DNA of 64,000 bases from Niastella koreensis GR20-10 (GTDB taxonomy: Bacteria; Bacteroidota; Bacteroidia; Chitinophagales; Chitinophagaceae): NCBI RefSeq assembly GCF_000246855.1, contig NC_016609.1, positions 6,584,744-6,648,743 of the forward strand, written 5' to 3'. The notes below the pieces were generated by a model. It saw only the letters and a list, made by a program, of their open reading frames with translations. It did not search any database and was not told the DNA's origin. The translations under genes were made by a program, and so were the position numbers. Positions 16,695-26,806 of the stretch are shown here, in pieces; the stretch's first letter is position 1, and every line of letters starts with the position of its first letter.

Positions 16695-17609
16695 CTATTT
16701 CAAAAATCCCATCTCTACCAGCCATGCTTCACATAACGCCGTCCATTGCTGGGTAGAACCAGGATTGTTGCGTAAGGCAATGTTATGTGCACCCTGGGGA
16801 AACACATGTAAGCTGGTGGGAATATTCTTTTCCAGTAATGCCTGGTAAAACATCAAACTGTTATGGGGGTCCACTGCTTTATCGTTGAATGCACCGGCAA
16901 TAAAACAAGGTGGTGTAGTGGGCTTTACCTGCAGCTCCATGGAATATTTATCAATCATTTCTTTTGTAGGATTGGCGCCCAGTAAATTGTCGCGGCTGCC
17001 TCCATGTGCGTATTTCCCCAGCGTGATCACCGGTGAAACCAGGATGGTAAAGTCTGGACGAAAGGAAACGCTGTTGAGCGAATCACCAATAGCAGCTACA
17101 TCATCGCCGGTATTGCCCAGCCAGGCTGCCAGGTGGCCGCCGGCTGATACACCCATGATACCAATCTTATTTGGTTGAAGGTTCCATTTACCGGCGTTGG
17201 CACGAACGATGCGCATGGCCCGTTCAGCATCCTGGATAGGCCCCAGTTCGCGATGTACCAGGTCGGGCGAAAGGGGTAAGCGGTAATTGAGCACAAAGGC
17301 AGTAATGCCCATGGTGTTAAACCATTTGGCCAGTTGAAAACCGCTTATCTGAAAGGACTCGTGATGGTAGCCGCCGCCGGGGCAAATGATCACCGCGCAT
17401 TGTTTGTTTTCCTGGATGGAAGGAAAGAACGCCGTCATTCCGGGATTACCTACCTGGAACAGCCGTTCATTGTTGATGCTGTCTTTCAAATGCATGCCCT
17501 TTGTATTGGGCATTTTACCGTTGGGCCAGAGTGGAATAAATTCCTGCGCCTGTATAACAAAAGATCCCGGCACAAAGGCAACCAACAAAGCAATGATCCT
17601 GCAATTCAT
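16695..17609 (-). CDS. Exported alpha/beta-hydrolase esterase (BD-FAE/acetylesterase-like)
   Basis: Predicted carbohydrate esterase, perhaps removing acetyl groups from pectin. 304 residues; N-terminal signal (MNCRIIALLVAFVPGSFVIQA). HSL/xylan-esterase-like features are CPGGGYHHES (oxyanion hole, near residue 76), the nucleophile elbow GVSAGGHLA (Ser near 153), an Asp candidate in GAFNDKAVDP and a His in PQGAHNIAL. ATG at 17609. It lies between the giant pectinase and the pectinesterase on the same strand, so a role in de-esterification is likely. The precise ester is not determinable from sequence. Confidence 0.82.
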   Translation of the reverse strand: MNCRIIALLVAFVPGSFVIQAQEFIPLWPNGKMPNTKGMHLKDSINNERLFQVGNPGMTAFFPSIQENKQCAVIICPGGGYHHESFQISGFQLAKWFNTMGITAFVLNYRLPLSPDLVHRELGPIQDAERAMRIVRANAGKWNLQPNKIGIMGVSAGGHLAAWLGNTGDDVAAIGDSLNSVSFRPDFTILVSPVITLGKYAHGGSRDNLLGANPTKEMIDKYSMELQVKPTTPPCFIAGAFNDKAVDPHNSLMFYQALLEKNIPTSLHVFPQGAHNIALRNNPGSTQQWTALCEAWLVEMGFLK

Positions 17610-17643
17610 ATCAATCGTTTTAATAAAATCAGCCCTTTAAATC

Positions 17644-17685
17644 ATCGACTCCGCTCCAGGCAATAATGCTCAGAGCGGAGTCGAT
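17644..17685. other. 13-bp perfect inverted repeat between giant pectinase and esterase
   Basis: ATCGACTCCGCTC (17644-17656) and GAGCGGAGTCGAT (17673-17685) form a perfect stem around a 16-base loop. On the minus strand it lies 44 bases after the giant gene's stop codon and 35 bases before the esterase start. No T-run follows, so rho-independent termination is not supported. A 3'-end stabilising or processing hairpin is more likely (inference). Confidence 0.65.
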
Positions 17686-17728
17686 CTATAGACGCAATAC
17701 ACTTTATTTTAGTTGCTGCCTATCGCTG

Positions 17729-20700
17729 TTATTGTTTTATAAATTTCAACAACACTTTATCTTTTAACCGTTCTAACTCTACAAAATACATTCCATTTGG
17801 TAAGGCGCTTATGTTAATAGTGGTGACATTACTGGCCGGTTTGCTGTAATACGTGCCCAGCAGGTGTCCGTTCAAATTATAGATCCGGATAACTGCCACG
17901 GTAAACAGGCTGGCATGGTACACATTTACATAATTGCCTGCCGGGTTTGGATTGATGGTGTAAACACCATACGCAATACCTGTCATGCCGACATTTACAG
18001 CAGCAAACCCATTGGTTTGAATGGTTACATTTCCTTCATACGTACCAACATTGGCTGCATTTAAGCGAACCATTACCGTACCCGACCAGGCATTGCCGGC
18101 GCCGGCAGGAATGGATGGTACTGACCCGGCCGTATACCATGTTTTTCCTGTATCTGCAGAAACTTCATAGCCTGCAGGCGGCGTGATGGTAACAGGGCCC
18201 GACATGTTGGTGATCTTTACCGTAAAGGTTTGCGCATCTGTTGGTTTTCCCAGGGTTTGGGAGAATGCGTTCAACATCATTTTATCAACAGTGACATTTG
18301 TGATAAGCGCCACTGATGATCCGGTTACTGCTACGTTTTGTGCTGTTGCCCCCGCACTGGCATTGGTTATATTACCCGAATAAGCGCCCGCAGTGGTGGC
18401 ATTTAACCGTACCTGGATATTGGTATTAGCTAAGGTACCACCGGCTGGCGTTAATACCAATGGCGATGCATTGTTATACCAGGTTGCACCATCACCTGAT
18501 ACCTGATAGTTCACAGGTGGCGTGATTGTTATATTGGCGGAAAGGTTGCTGCCCGAAACAGTATAGGTTTGTACAGCCGAAGGGGCGCCTATTGTTTGCG
18601 AGAAGCTATTTAATGTACCCGTTGTAACGATGGTTGGAACCGGTACCGCATTACTGATCACAAAAACACCAAACCGGGTAAAGTTGGAAGCCGAGGCCGT
18701 ATAAGGAGCCGCTACGATTCCGCTGCCGGTTATGGTACCCGCCACATCAGACCAGGCATTATTCCGGTAATTCAGGAATTTGACAGTAGCCGGATTGAAA
18801 GCAGATCCCTGCTCACCTGTTAACCATCCCAGCGTAATGGCCAGGTTGGCTGTGCCGGCTGCATTATCAGGCGTTATGGTCCATTGTTTACGAACGATCT
18901 TCGTGGTATCGCTGATGGCATAATCGAGTTTGTCTTTCACACTCACACCGAAGTTATCGGCTGTACCGGTATTGTTCAATGTAACCGGGGTGTAAGAGGC
19001 AATGGAGGAACCTACGGGGAACAGGATATTTCCTGCTATTGCACCTAGCGGCTGCCTGAGTTTACCAGCGCCATTGGTAACAATATAATTTACCGGCACG
19101 TTTCCGGTAATGGTTGTGTCGGTGAGCGTATTATCGCCCAGCAACAACTTACCATTGGTTAAATTCACAATACCGGCGGTTAATGGGGCCGACAAACTAA
19201 CGCCTGCACTGTTATTCACCGTAAGCGCATGTGCGCCGGCTGGCATGGTAGCACCTGTGTTTTGTGCCACCGTACCATTAAAAATATAATTAGCACCCGT
19301 GCTGTATTGTTTTGTTCCGGTATTGGCAAAATTACCATCTATACCGGTGGCAGCGCCAAAGCTCACAATAGCGCCACTGGCGATAGTGGATGTACCAGAA
19401 CCGCTCACCACATAAGTACCGATATTCATGGTTCCATTCACTGTCAACCCAAATCCTGCAGTGGGCAATACAAGATTGCTGCCGAGGTTATAATACCCGT
19501 CTACCAGCACATTGGTATTACCCAACGTTCCCAGGTGCGAGAAGGTTTTGTTGCTGCCATTCAATTTAAGATAGAGCGGATCACTATTTTTCATATTGGC
19601 AACAAAGGTGCCACCACTAACTGTAAAGTCCCCGCCAACTATCATGGAGTCTGCTATACTGCTGGCGCTTTCGTTGAAATATACATTACCGCCTGTTTGG
19701 ATGTAGTTACCGCCAATACGCAGGGAAGCTGTTGCCTGTGACAGGGCCAAATAGGCAGTTCCTGTACTTTGCACGGTGAGGTTACCCGCAACCCCTGCCA
19801 GCGTGTTCCGCAGAGCAAAATAATTCTGCTGGCTGGTACAGTTCCAAACCAGGTTACTAACAGTGGTAGGCGTGGTAAACAAATTAGTCTGCGCTGTTTT
19901 AATACCTGTTACCTGTAAAGTTGATCCGGAGGCAAATGAAATTCGCGGCGGCAGGCTGTTATTATTATCATGCTGATAAGTGCCGGCAGCCGTTACCGCA
20001 ACAGAGTCGCCGGTATTGAATCCTAATGAACCGGAGTTCACCATTTTACCATTTACCTGGTATACCACTTTACCATTGGAACCTATAGTACCCAGGTTGG
20101 TTAAGGTACCGTCAATCTGCAGTACAACCGTAGTACCATCTATGCCGGCAACGGATAGCGATTTACCGGCAGCTATTATAAACTGACCACCTGTAGCGAT
20201 CACTGTTTTTTGAATGTAGCCAAATCCTTTAGTGAATGTTTGGGTATAACTTACTGTGTGCCCGTTTTGAATAGTAGCTGTATTTATGCCGCCATCAAAA
20301 GCGGGATAATCAGTAGCGACCGTTCCATCTACCCAATTGGCGCCATCATATTTTTGCCAGGTGGTGATATCGCTCCACTCGCCCGATTTCACGGTGCGGA
20401 AATCTCCCGCCACGGGGTTCTTTGTGGAAGCGCCTTTTACCATTACATTTTTAACTTTCACATACCGGATGTTACTGGTTGATCCGGTGCAATGATAAAT
20501 CCGGAAGGCCAGGGTATCGCCGGCTTTTATGGTAATACCGGCCGAGCCATTCAACAACATGGCAAACACATCGGTGGTTCCGGCCGTTTGGTTATTTACA
20601 TCAAAGGCATTGGAAAAGTTACCGCTGGCACCAGGTGTCATCGGAGATCCGTTTCTGCTCACCACCTGTATTTCGGTTGAATCGCTGCGGAAGTTGGTTT

Positions 20701-23700
20701 TGGAATATACCACTGCCACCTTTGTATTGCTGGATGTTTGATAGAAAGCTGTAGAAAGAATCACAGAGTCGACCCGTAAGGTATGCGTGGGCGCCGCTAC
20801 TACGGTAAACTGTTCAAAATACCTTCTGTTCAGGGTGCCACCCGGGCCGCCTTGCGCGGTTGTCCAGTAGCCATCGGCGGTAGCCGCATAGGCCTGTCCG
20901 TGTAAATCGGAATAAGGCGGCATGGCCGGGTTGGTGGCTCCGCTTGATAAAACCAGGTTGTTGAGAACCGGTGTTGTTGCTACCACACCGGCTGCACGAA
21001 CGGTTGCATCATCTATGTTATTTGCTGCCAATGGCCATTGCTCCAGCACCACGGCGCTGCCGCCCAGCGGGTTGGCCTGAACGGTTCCACTCACAGCCAC
21101 ATTTACATTGGTTGCATTGGTGGAGGAATTTACAATATTACCACCGTAGTTGCCTACAGCCGTTCCATTAAGCCGCACGGATACATAGGTGTTGGCAACA
21201 ATCCCATTTGATTGGGTTACGATCAATGGGGCGCCGCTGCCATACCAGTTGGTATTGTCAACAGACACCTCATAATTGGCTGGCGGGGTAATGGTGATAT
21301 TATCCATAAGATTGGCGCCGGATACTACAAAAGTCTGACTGGCAGAAGGCGTACCTAATCCCTGTAAAAAACTACCCAGCGTACCCGATACCGTGATAGC
21401 AGGCGTACTGGTTACCCAGGCAGTATCCGATGTAATAGTGGTATACCCGGTTTTTGAAGCCCTTACTATATAATAATAAGTTTGTCCGGGTGGTGGGATG
21501 GTCTCCGCATACGTGAAGTTACAGGCATAATCCTCCGTACTTGCCTGTGAGTTTATTAAAGAGAAATTTGTTTTGTCGTTACTCCGGTACAGCTCGCAGG
21601 TAATGCCAGGCATGGGCCAGGTTAAATTCCAGGTAAGCGTGGTTGTGGTTGTACCTTTTCTGGCAATCAGGTTAGAGACGGATAATTCGGGTTTAAACGT
21701 CGTGTTCAGTTCTGCCCAGGTGGCAAATGGGTCCCACTTAGCCATTACCGGGGTATTGGCATTCATAAATACCGTGTCGTTGTTATAATATTTTGCGGCA
21801 TCGGCTGCTGTCAATTGTTTGGACCAGGCAACACGGCTGCTTACATTCACCGGTGTTCCATCATAATTTTTTGAATTGTATTCACCATAAGTAATGTAGC
21901 TGGTATTGGTGCCAGCGTCCCAGGTGCTCCAGCCCTCGGGCTTTATGGTGGCGCCCATAGCCGTATTCAGGAACACGGTTTTATTGCGCGATTTGCCGGC
22001 ATCGGCGGTACTGGCATCGTTCTGCCAGGGACGCCCCAACGTATATGTTGTAAACCCTCTGTTCTGCGTGAGCTTACAATCACGAAATACATAACCATAA
22101 CCCGACACGGCCTTGGTATTAACAGCGGTTACATAGCCGCCGCCTGCATTATCGAGGCGGGTACGGGGATAAATGATGCAGGTATCGAAAATAATAGTTG
22201 ATGACCCAAACAGGAAATCGGTGTTACCATCAACATAACAGTTCTTGAAATAACATCTTGTGGCTGCATTATTACCACCATAATACGTGTCCTGTCCACT
22301 GTTCATACGGCAGTTATAAAACACCACCCGGTCAGAGGTAGTGTAAACCGCTACCGCCTGCGGCCCATCGCCTGGCGCCGGCACCACAGCATTGGCATCA
22401 ATACCATACCCGGTTGCATTTTCAATTGACAGGTTCATAAACATCACATCAGGTGCATTCACGATCACCGTGGCACAGGTGGAGGTTCCATAGGTACCAC
22501 CTGCAGGATTGGCCTTTCCGGAATAGTTATCGTAGGAAATAATAGTTTCGGCCATATTCTCCCCTACCAGTTGAATAAAAGGCTTGTTGCCGGGAATGGT
22601 CACCGTTTCTACATACTTGCCTTTTTTGACATAAATTTTATAAGGAGCCGTTTGTGCAGCAGGAGCCGCGTTGATGGCCGCCTGAATACTGGTATAATTA
22701 CCGGTGCCATCTTTTGCTACAGTAGCCTGGATGCCGGCCGGTGGCGGATTACCTGCTGTTGTTGTAGTTCCACTTACCGCTATATTAACAGCAGTTGCCC
22801 CGGTGCTGTTCACTACAATGTTACCGGAATAAGTACCGGCTGCAGTGGCGTTCAATCGTAACGAGATAGTTTTGGAAGCCACTGCACCACTGACAGGCGC
22901 CAGAGAAACCGCAGCGCTGCTCCAGGTGGTTCCATTATCAGTTGATAACTGATAATTAGCCGGCGCTGTAATGGTAATATTATTGGTGAGGTTGGTACCA
23001 GATACCGTAAAGGTTTGCGCCGTGGAAGGCGTTCCGGTTGTTTGAGAAAAGGCCGATAAAGTACCGGTGGCGCTAACTGCTGGTGTTGTCACCGTGCCAT
23101 TATCGATCTTTATAGTTAATGAGGCAGCGGTTGCTGAATAGTTATACGCCTTGTCTACCGTAAAAATATAATAGTAATAATCTGTTGTTGGAGACAAAGC
23201 AGGATCAGCATCGGTAAACAAGGTATTGGGACCTAAATAAACAACCTTGTAGCCTGTTCCCATATTGTTGCCTACAATATAAATACCATTGGCATTGGGA
23301 ACCGGTGGGGTGGCCGACGTGCTGCGTACTACCATATATCCCCCGCCATCTACTCCGGCAGGAGGCGCCGTCCAGGTTAACGCAATAGAATTGTTATTGG
23401 CATTGCCCGTTGCAGCCGGTGCAGTAGCTACATCCGGCGCCGCTACATCGGGAGCAGGATTGCTTTGATCATCTGCGGGGTAGGTTACAAAATCATCAAT
23501 ATCAAATGGCTTTGTAATAGCAGTTCCCCCACCATTGAACCGGAAGCCCGCTAAAAATACCGCAGGTGTATACCCGATAGTTACAGAGCGGGTCGTAAAC
23601 GCCTTTGCCCAGGTTCCATTGGTGGCCGTCCAGGCAGCGGTGCTGTAATTGGTGGTAAAATTTGTTCCGCTTGCATTATTATCCGAAGTAGCGATCAAAC

Positions 23701-25810
23701 CACTTACGCCATTGCCTGTGCCAGGCGCCGGCGCCCGGTAGTAATACTGCACGATGTATTTGGTGTTAGCCGCAAACAGCGGACTGTTCTGCGTAGGCGC
23801 AAAATTATTTTTCGTACTGGTACTTGTGCTGGTATAGGTAAAGTAGTTGTTACCCGATCTGGCCGTTCCATCATTTTTAATATCTGCCGAACCGCTGGTT
23901 GTCCACACAGAAGAAGCCGTATTAGCCGCACTGGAAGGTATAGCTGTAGACACGGCGCCCACCGTTTGGTTTTCAAATCCGCCGTCCATCAATGGGTACA
24001 CGCCCAGTCCCGCAACAGAGGAGCTGGCAATACCCGTGAGGGCCAGGTTTACCGTGGTGGCGTTGGTACTTGTATGGGTAATATTTCCATTATAACTGCC
24101 ATCAACCGATGCATTCAGCCGCACCATAATGTTGGTGCTGGCCAATGTGCCCGAGGAGGGCGTTAATACAATTGGGTTAGCGCTTCCGTACCAGGTGTTG
24201 CCATCGGGCGATAACTGATACCCGGCCGGTGGAGTAACTGTAACGTTTGCAGTTAAATTATATCCTGCTACCGAATAGGTTTGTACGGCAGATGGCGCCC
24301 CTATCATTTGAGAAAAACTATTGAGTGAGCCACCCACCGCAATTACCGGAGAAGTATTGGTGCTGGTAACTCCATTTATATAGTTTTCCAGCATGGTATA
24401 GCCGCTGCCGTCATACACATTGCGATCGGCGGGATCATTGGGATTCAACCCATGGCTGGTTTCCCAGCTATCGGGCATTCCATCATGATCGGTATCAACC
24501 GGCGGGGTTGTTGAGTTTAATGTTGGCCATGCATTCACAGTGAGGTAATAATCGGTGCCATGCGGATACCCGCCCTGTACATCGATGAACTGGCCCGTTC
24601 TGTTGCGCACATTATCAACAATTCGCTGATCGAGCGTATCGCGGCGGGGCAGCGTGCAACCTGCCGACAACAACACATCATTAAAGGCATCGAGCGGCGA
24701 CTGCATGTTTTTGGTAAATCCCAGATCAAAAGGGGTAACCTGTTTTATTTGTACGGTATCGGCAGGTGTTGTTCCTGTTTCAACCCCACTCCAGTTATTA
24801 TTTGTATTTTGGGTAGAACCATCAACATAGTTGCCGCTCACATGCCATTTACCCCAGGGGATGGTGGGTGTTGGCATGGACCCGGAAAAGCTTGGGTTGG
24901 CAATTCGATATCTTACCCCGGATGAAGTACTGGGACCCCATTTGTAATAGTTGTTCATTACATTGTAATTGCCCCCTTCGCCGCCATACACGGTATTGAT
25001 TCCCCAGTTGTAGATTACGTTGTTATAAAAATCCACATTCTCCACGCCTATTGTATTGGGAGAATACGTGCTTATGCCGGAAAAACGCGGGTTCCGGTTT
25101 TTGGCGTGCGCATACAAATTATGGTGAATGGAAGCATGCTTGCCGCCCTGGATGCCGTTGTAACCATGGTGCTCATAATCGGTATCTCCCGTTTCAAAGT
25201 GATAGGAATAGTTCAAGGGCTCACTCATAAAGCACCACTGGATAGTGAGGTTATCACCGCGGTAGATAGTGAGCGCTTCATCGGAGCTCCAGCTGGCGGT
25301 ACAATGGTCAACGATCAGGTTACTGGGTCCCAACGCTCCAAAGGCGTCGTCGCCGCCACTGCCATCAACCGGGTTGCCATTGGCATCTACCTTTTTGGTA
25401 TTCTTATCGCCCATGCGAAAACGCATATACCGAACGATGACGTTATCGCCCGAGATCACCACCGGGTAATCGGCCAGACAAATACCATCACCAGGAGCCG
25501 TTTGACCGGCAATGGTAGTGTTGGTACGGATATTTAACTTGGAGGTAAGATGAATGGTACCCGAAACCCTGAATACTATTGTGCGGTAAGTAGCAGTTGC
25601 AGTCAATGCATACCGCAAACTACCGGGCAGGTTATCATCGTTCAGATTGGTAACTTCAAAAACAGTGGTGGGAACGGCGGCAGTTCCCCGGCCACCGGTT
25701 GTGTACATACCGGCGCCTTCGGCGCCCGGGAATGAAGGTTGTTGGGCCTGTGTTGCTACAGTAATTAAGGTGCAGCACAGGGCAATGACAAGGTGTGTAA
25801 AATTTCGCAT
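17729..25810 (-). CDS. Giant T9SS-secreted pectate lyase / pectinesterase bifunctional protein
   Basis: 2693 residues from the ATG at 25810; the frame also extends two codons to a TTG. A signal peptide (MRNFTHLVIALCCTLITVATQA) is followed by a PL1-like pectate lyase (about 28-430: FPGAEGAGMYTTGGRG, RYMRFRMGDKN, VDHCTASWSSDEALTIY) and a calcium-binding thrombospondin-3-like tail (DTDHDGMPDSWE). Five copies of a roughly 110-residue module (SGTLxSFSQ...TVSGxNL..ITITPP...VRLNAxxxGxYxGNI...VAVTG) follow in dispersed positions. Between them lie a lectin-like segment and FN3-like domains, a complete CE8 pectinesterase (about 1028-1375: QDTYYGG, NTDFLFGSS, TLGRPWQND) and a long beta-helix region (about 1780-2380). 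The C-terminus (NPNPAGNYVNV...GMYFVELER...KFIKQ) is a type A T9SS sorting domain. It would be exported and surface-attached, de-esterifying and cleaving homogalacturonan with one polypeptide. Confidence 0.93.
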   Translation of the reverse strand: MRNFTHLVIALCCTLITVATQAQQPSFPGAEGAGMYTTGGRGTAAVPTTVFEVTNLNDDNLPGSLRYALTATATYRTIVFRVSGTIHLTSKLNIRTNTTIAGQTAPGDGICLADYPVVISGDNVIVRYMRFRMGDKNTKKVDANGNPVDGSGGDDAFGALGPSNLIVDHCTASWSSDEALTIYRGDNLTIQWCFMSEPLNYSYHFETGDTDYEHHGYNGIQGGKHASIHHNLYAHAKNRNPRFSGISTYSPNTIGVENVDFYNNVIYNWGINTVYGGEGGNYNVMNNYYKWGPSTSSGVRYRIANPSFSGSMPTPTIPWGKWHVSGNYVDGSTQNTNNNWSGVETGTTPADTVQIKQVTPFDLGFTKNMQSPLDAFNDVLLSAGCTLPRRDTLDQRIVDNVRNRTGQFIDVQGGYPHGTDYYLTVNAWPTLNSTTPPVDTDHDGMPDSWETSHGLNPNDPADRNVYDGSGYTMLENYINGVTSTNTSPVIAVGGSLNSFSQMIGAPSAVQTYSVAGYNLTANVTVTPPAGYQLSPDGNTWYGSANPIVLTPSSGTLASTNIMVRLNASVDGSYNGNITHTSTNATTVNLALTGIASSSVAGLGVYPLMDGGFENQTVGAVSTAIPSSAANTASSVWTTSGSADIKNDGTARSGNNYFTYTSTSTSTKNNFAPTQNSPLFAANTKYIVQYYYRAPAPGTGNGVSGLIATSDNNASGTNFTTNYSTAAWTATNGTWAKAFTTRSVTIGYTPAVFLAGFRFNGGGTAITKPFDIDDFVTYPADDQSNPAPDVAAPDVATAPAATGNANNNSIALTWTAPPAGVDGGGYMVVRSTSATPPVPNANGIYIVGNNMGTGYKVVYLGPNTLFTDADPALSPTTDYYYYIFTVDKAYNYSATAASLTIKIDNGTVTTPAVSATGTLSAFSQTTGTPSTAQTFTVSGTNLTNNITITAPANYQLSTDNGTTWSSAAVSLAPVSGAVASKTISLRLNATAAGTYSGNIVVNSTGATAVNIAVSGTTTTAGNPPPAGIQATVAKDGTGNYTSIQAAINAAPAAQTAPYKIYVKKGKYVETVTIPGNKPFIQLVGENMAETIISYDNYSGKANPAGGTYGTSTCATVIVNAPDVMFMNLSIENATGYGIDANAVVPAPGDGPQAVAVYTTSDRVVFYNCRMNSGQDTYYGGNNAATRCYFKNCYVDGNTDFLFGSSTIIFDTCIIYPRTRLDNAGGGYVTAVNTKAVSGYGYVFRDCKLTQNRGFTTYTLGRPWQNDASTADAGKSRNKTVFLNTAMGATIKPEGWSTWDAGTNTSYITYGEYNSKNYDGTPVNVSSRVAWSKQLTAADAAKYYNNDTVFMNANTPVMAKWDPFATWAELNTTFKPELSVSNLIARKGTTTTTLTWNLTWPMPGITCELYRSNDKTNFSLINSQASTEDYACNFTYAETIPPPGQTYYYIVRASKTGYTTITSDTAWVTSTPAITVSGTLGSFLQGLGTPSASQTFVVSGANLMDNITITPPANYEVSVDNTNWYGSGAPLIVTQSNGIVANTYVSVRLNGTAVGNYGGNIVNSSTNATNVNVAVSGTVQANPLGGSAVVLEQWPLAANNIDDATVRAAGVVATTPVLNNLVLSSGATNPAMPPYSDLHGQAYAATADGYWTTAQGGPGGTLNRRYFEQFTVVAAPTHTLRVDSVILSTAFYQTSSNTKVAVVYSKTNFRSDSTEIQVVSRNGSPMTPGASGNFSNAFDVNNQTAGTTDVFAMLLNGSAGITIKAGDTLAFRIYHCTGSTSNIRYVKVKNVMVKGASTKNPVAGDFRTVKSGEWSDITTWQKYDGANWVDGTVATDYPAFDGGINTATIQNGHTVSYTQTFTKGFGYIQKTVIATGGQFIIAAGKSLSVAGIDGTTVVLQIDGTLTNLGTIGSNGKVVYQVNGKMVNSGSLGFNTGDSVAVTAAGTYQHDNNNSLPPRISFASGSTLQVTGIKTAQTNLFTTPTTVSNLVWNCTSQQNYFALRNTLAGVAGNLTVQSTGTAYLALSQATASLRIGGNYIQTGGNVYFNESASSIADSMIVGGDFTVSGGTFVANMKNSDPLYLKLNGSNKTFSHLGTLGNTNVLVDGYYNLGSNLVLPTAGFGLTVNGTMNIGTYVVSGSGTSTIASGAIVSFGAATGIDGNFANTGTKQYSTGANYIFNGTVAQNTGATMPAGAHALTVNNSAGVSLSAPLTAGIVNLTNGKLLLGDNTLTDTTITGNVPVNYIVTNGAGKLRQPLGAIAGNILFPVGSSIASYTPVTLNNTGTADNFGVSVKDKLDYAISDTTKIVRKQWTITPDNAAGTANLAITLGWLTGEQGSAFNPATVKFLNYRNNAWSDVAGTITGSGIVAAPYTASASNFTRFGVFVISNAVPVPTIVTTGTLNSFSQTIGAPSAVQTYTVSGSNLSANITITPPVNYQVSGDGATWYNNASPLVLTPAGGTLANTNIQVRLNATTAGAYSGNITNASAGATAQNVAVTGSSVALITNVTVDKMMLNAFSQTLGKPTDAQTFTVKITNMSGPVTITPPAGYEVSADTGKTWYTAGSVPSIPAGAGNAWSGTVMVRLNAANVGTYEGNVTIQTNGFAAVNVGMTGIAYGVYTINPNPAGNYVNVYHASLFTVAVIRIYNLNGHLLGTYYSKPASNVTTINISALPNGMYFVELERLKDKVLLKFIKQ
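17970..24345 (-). repeat. Five dispersed ~110-codon module repeats inside the giant pectinase
   Basis: Copies lie at about 24020-24345, 22755-23085, 21080-21400, 18315-18636 and 17970-18296. Each begins with a GTLxxFSQ-like motif and ends with NVAVTG or a variant. The last two copies are adjacent; the others separate catalytic or accessory domains. Seen in the translation; probably Ig-like linkers or glycan-binding modules, function not shown. Confidence 0.85.
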
Positions 25811-26012
25811 AAGCAAACGTTAGATGGTTGTATATCGTGAAACGTCAAACGTGAAACGTGAAAGGACTCGCGCTTGGGCAGCAGTCGCTTCCATTTTCGG
25901 TTCTCCGTTTACTCAGAATTCCGACTTATATTATTCGTACAGCAGTAATTAAACGCGTGTCCGTGTTAACTTGTTAACCTGTCAACATTATCAACTATAT
26001 CAACTTTATCAA
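25811..26012. repeat. Intergenic word repeats upstream of giant pectinase
   Basis: 25838-25865 carries cgtgaaacgtcaaacgtgaaa words. 25965-26012 carries gttaacttgttaacctgtcaac and tatcaactttatcaac words that run up to the TAG stop of the acetylesterase gene. The unique middle part could hold a promoter for the giant gene; none was recognised with confidence. Confidence 0.7.
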
Positions 26013-26747
26013 CTACTTCCTCACTCTTTCCACCAGCTCCAGATTCAAACTCCTGATGTTCTTCAAAACGATCTGCGCTATCATACGGGCGCCGAGCTCG
26101 TTGAAGTGGGTATTATCTTCTTTGCCCTGCGGGTAGTTGGGGTGGTCCCCGGGGGCGAGTTGATTGAACAACAACTTCGATTTTTCTACGCCCCATTGCT
26201 GATACAGCGCCTGTCCTTCCTTATCAAGGTCAATCAGGGGCACGTTGTTCTCTTTGGCCACATCGCGCACAATTTGCGCATATACGTCGTGTGTGCCTGT
26301 TACGTGACCTGCCGAATCGAAACTGCGGCGTGCAACGGGTGTCAGCAAAACCGGGTTTGCTTTTTTGCTGCGGGTATCGGTTATATATTTAACCAGGTTG
26401 GATTTAAATACTTCTTCTGTAGTGTAGCTCTTTTTTGTTTTTACTTCATCGTTGTGCCCAAACTGCACAAATACGTAATCGCCTTCCTGCATGGCATCTA
26501 CCACGGGCTGCCAGCGGCCTTCTTCCATAAACGTTCTGGTACTGCGGCCGTTCTGGGCGCGGTTGTCTACTTTTACCGTGGAATCAAAGAAATAAACAAA
26601 GGGCATTCCCCACCCTGTTTCGGGGTAGGTTTTCGGATCTTTTACCGACATCGTTGAATCGCCTATCAACCAAACAGTGATTTTCCTCTTTGGTGGCGCT
26701 ACGAAGGCAACTAACATCGACAGTGCTATAATTAATCCTTTGTTCAT
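26013..26747 (-). CDS. Rhamnogalacturonan acetylesterase-type SGNH hydrolase (CE12)
   Basis: Deacetylates rhamnogalacturonan or homogalacturonan. 244 residues from ATG 26747, chosen because it opens with a signal peptide (MNKGLIIALSMLVAFVA); the longer frame only reads repeat sequence. SGNH blocks are intact: block I IGDSTMS near residue 27, block II NRAQNGRSTRTF (Gly), block III FGHNDE (Asn) and block V DNTHFNELGA (catalytic Asp and His near residue 210). It lies 59 bp after the pectate lyase gene and probably belongs to the same transcript. RhgT/YesT-type CE12 enzymes are the closest family by motif. Confidence 0.93.
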   Translation of the reverse strand: MNKGLIIALSMLVAFVAPPKRKITVWLIGDSTMSVKDPKTYPETGWGMPFVYFFDSTVKVDNRAQNGRSTRTFMEEGRWQPVVDAMQEGDYVFVQFGHNDEVKTKKSYTTEEVFKSNLVKYITDTRSKKANPVLLTPVARRSFDSAGHVTGTHDVYAQIVRDVAKENNVPLIDLDKEGQALYQQWGVEKSKLLFNQLAPGDHPNYPQGKEDNTHFNELGARMIAQIVLKNIRSLNLELVERVRK

Positions 26748-26806
26748 CTTTGTATATTTCTGATTCGTGAATCGGGGCCACTCTCCCGGCCTTCCCAACC
26801 AGTCAA

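Noticed and set aside
25971-26657. 228-codon plus-strand frame
   Set aside because: Antisense shadow of the CE12 acetylesterase, beginning in word repeats.
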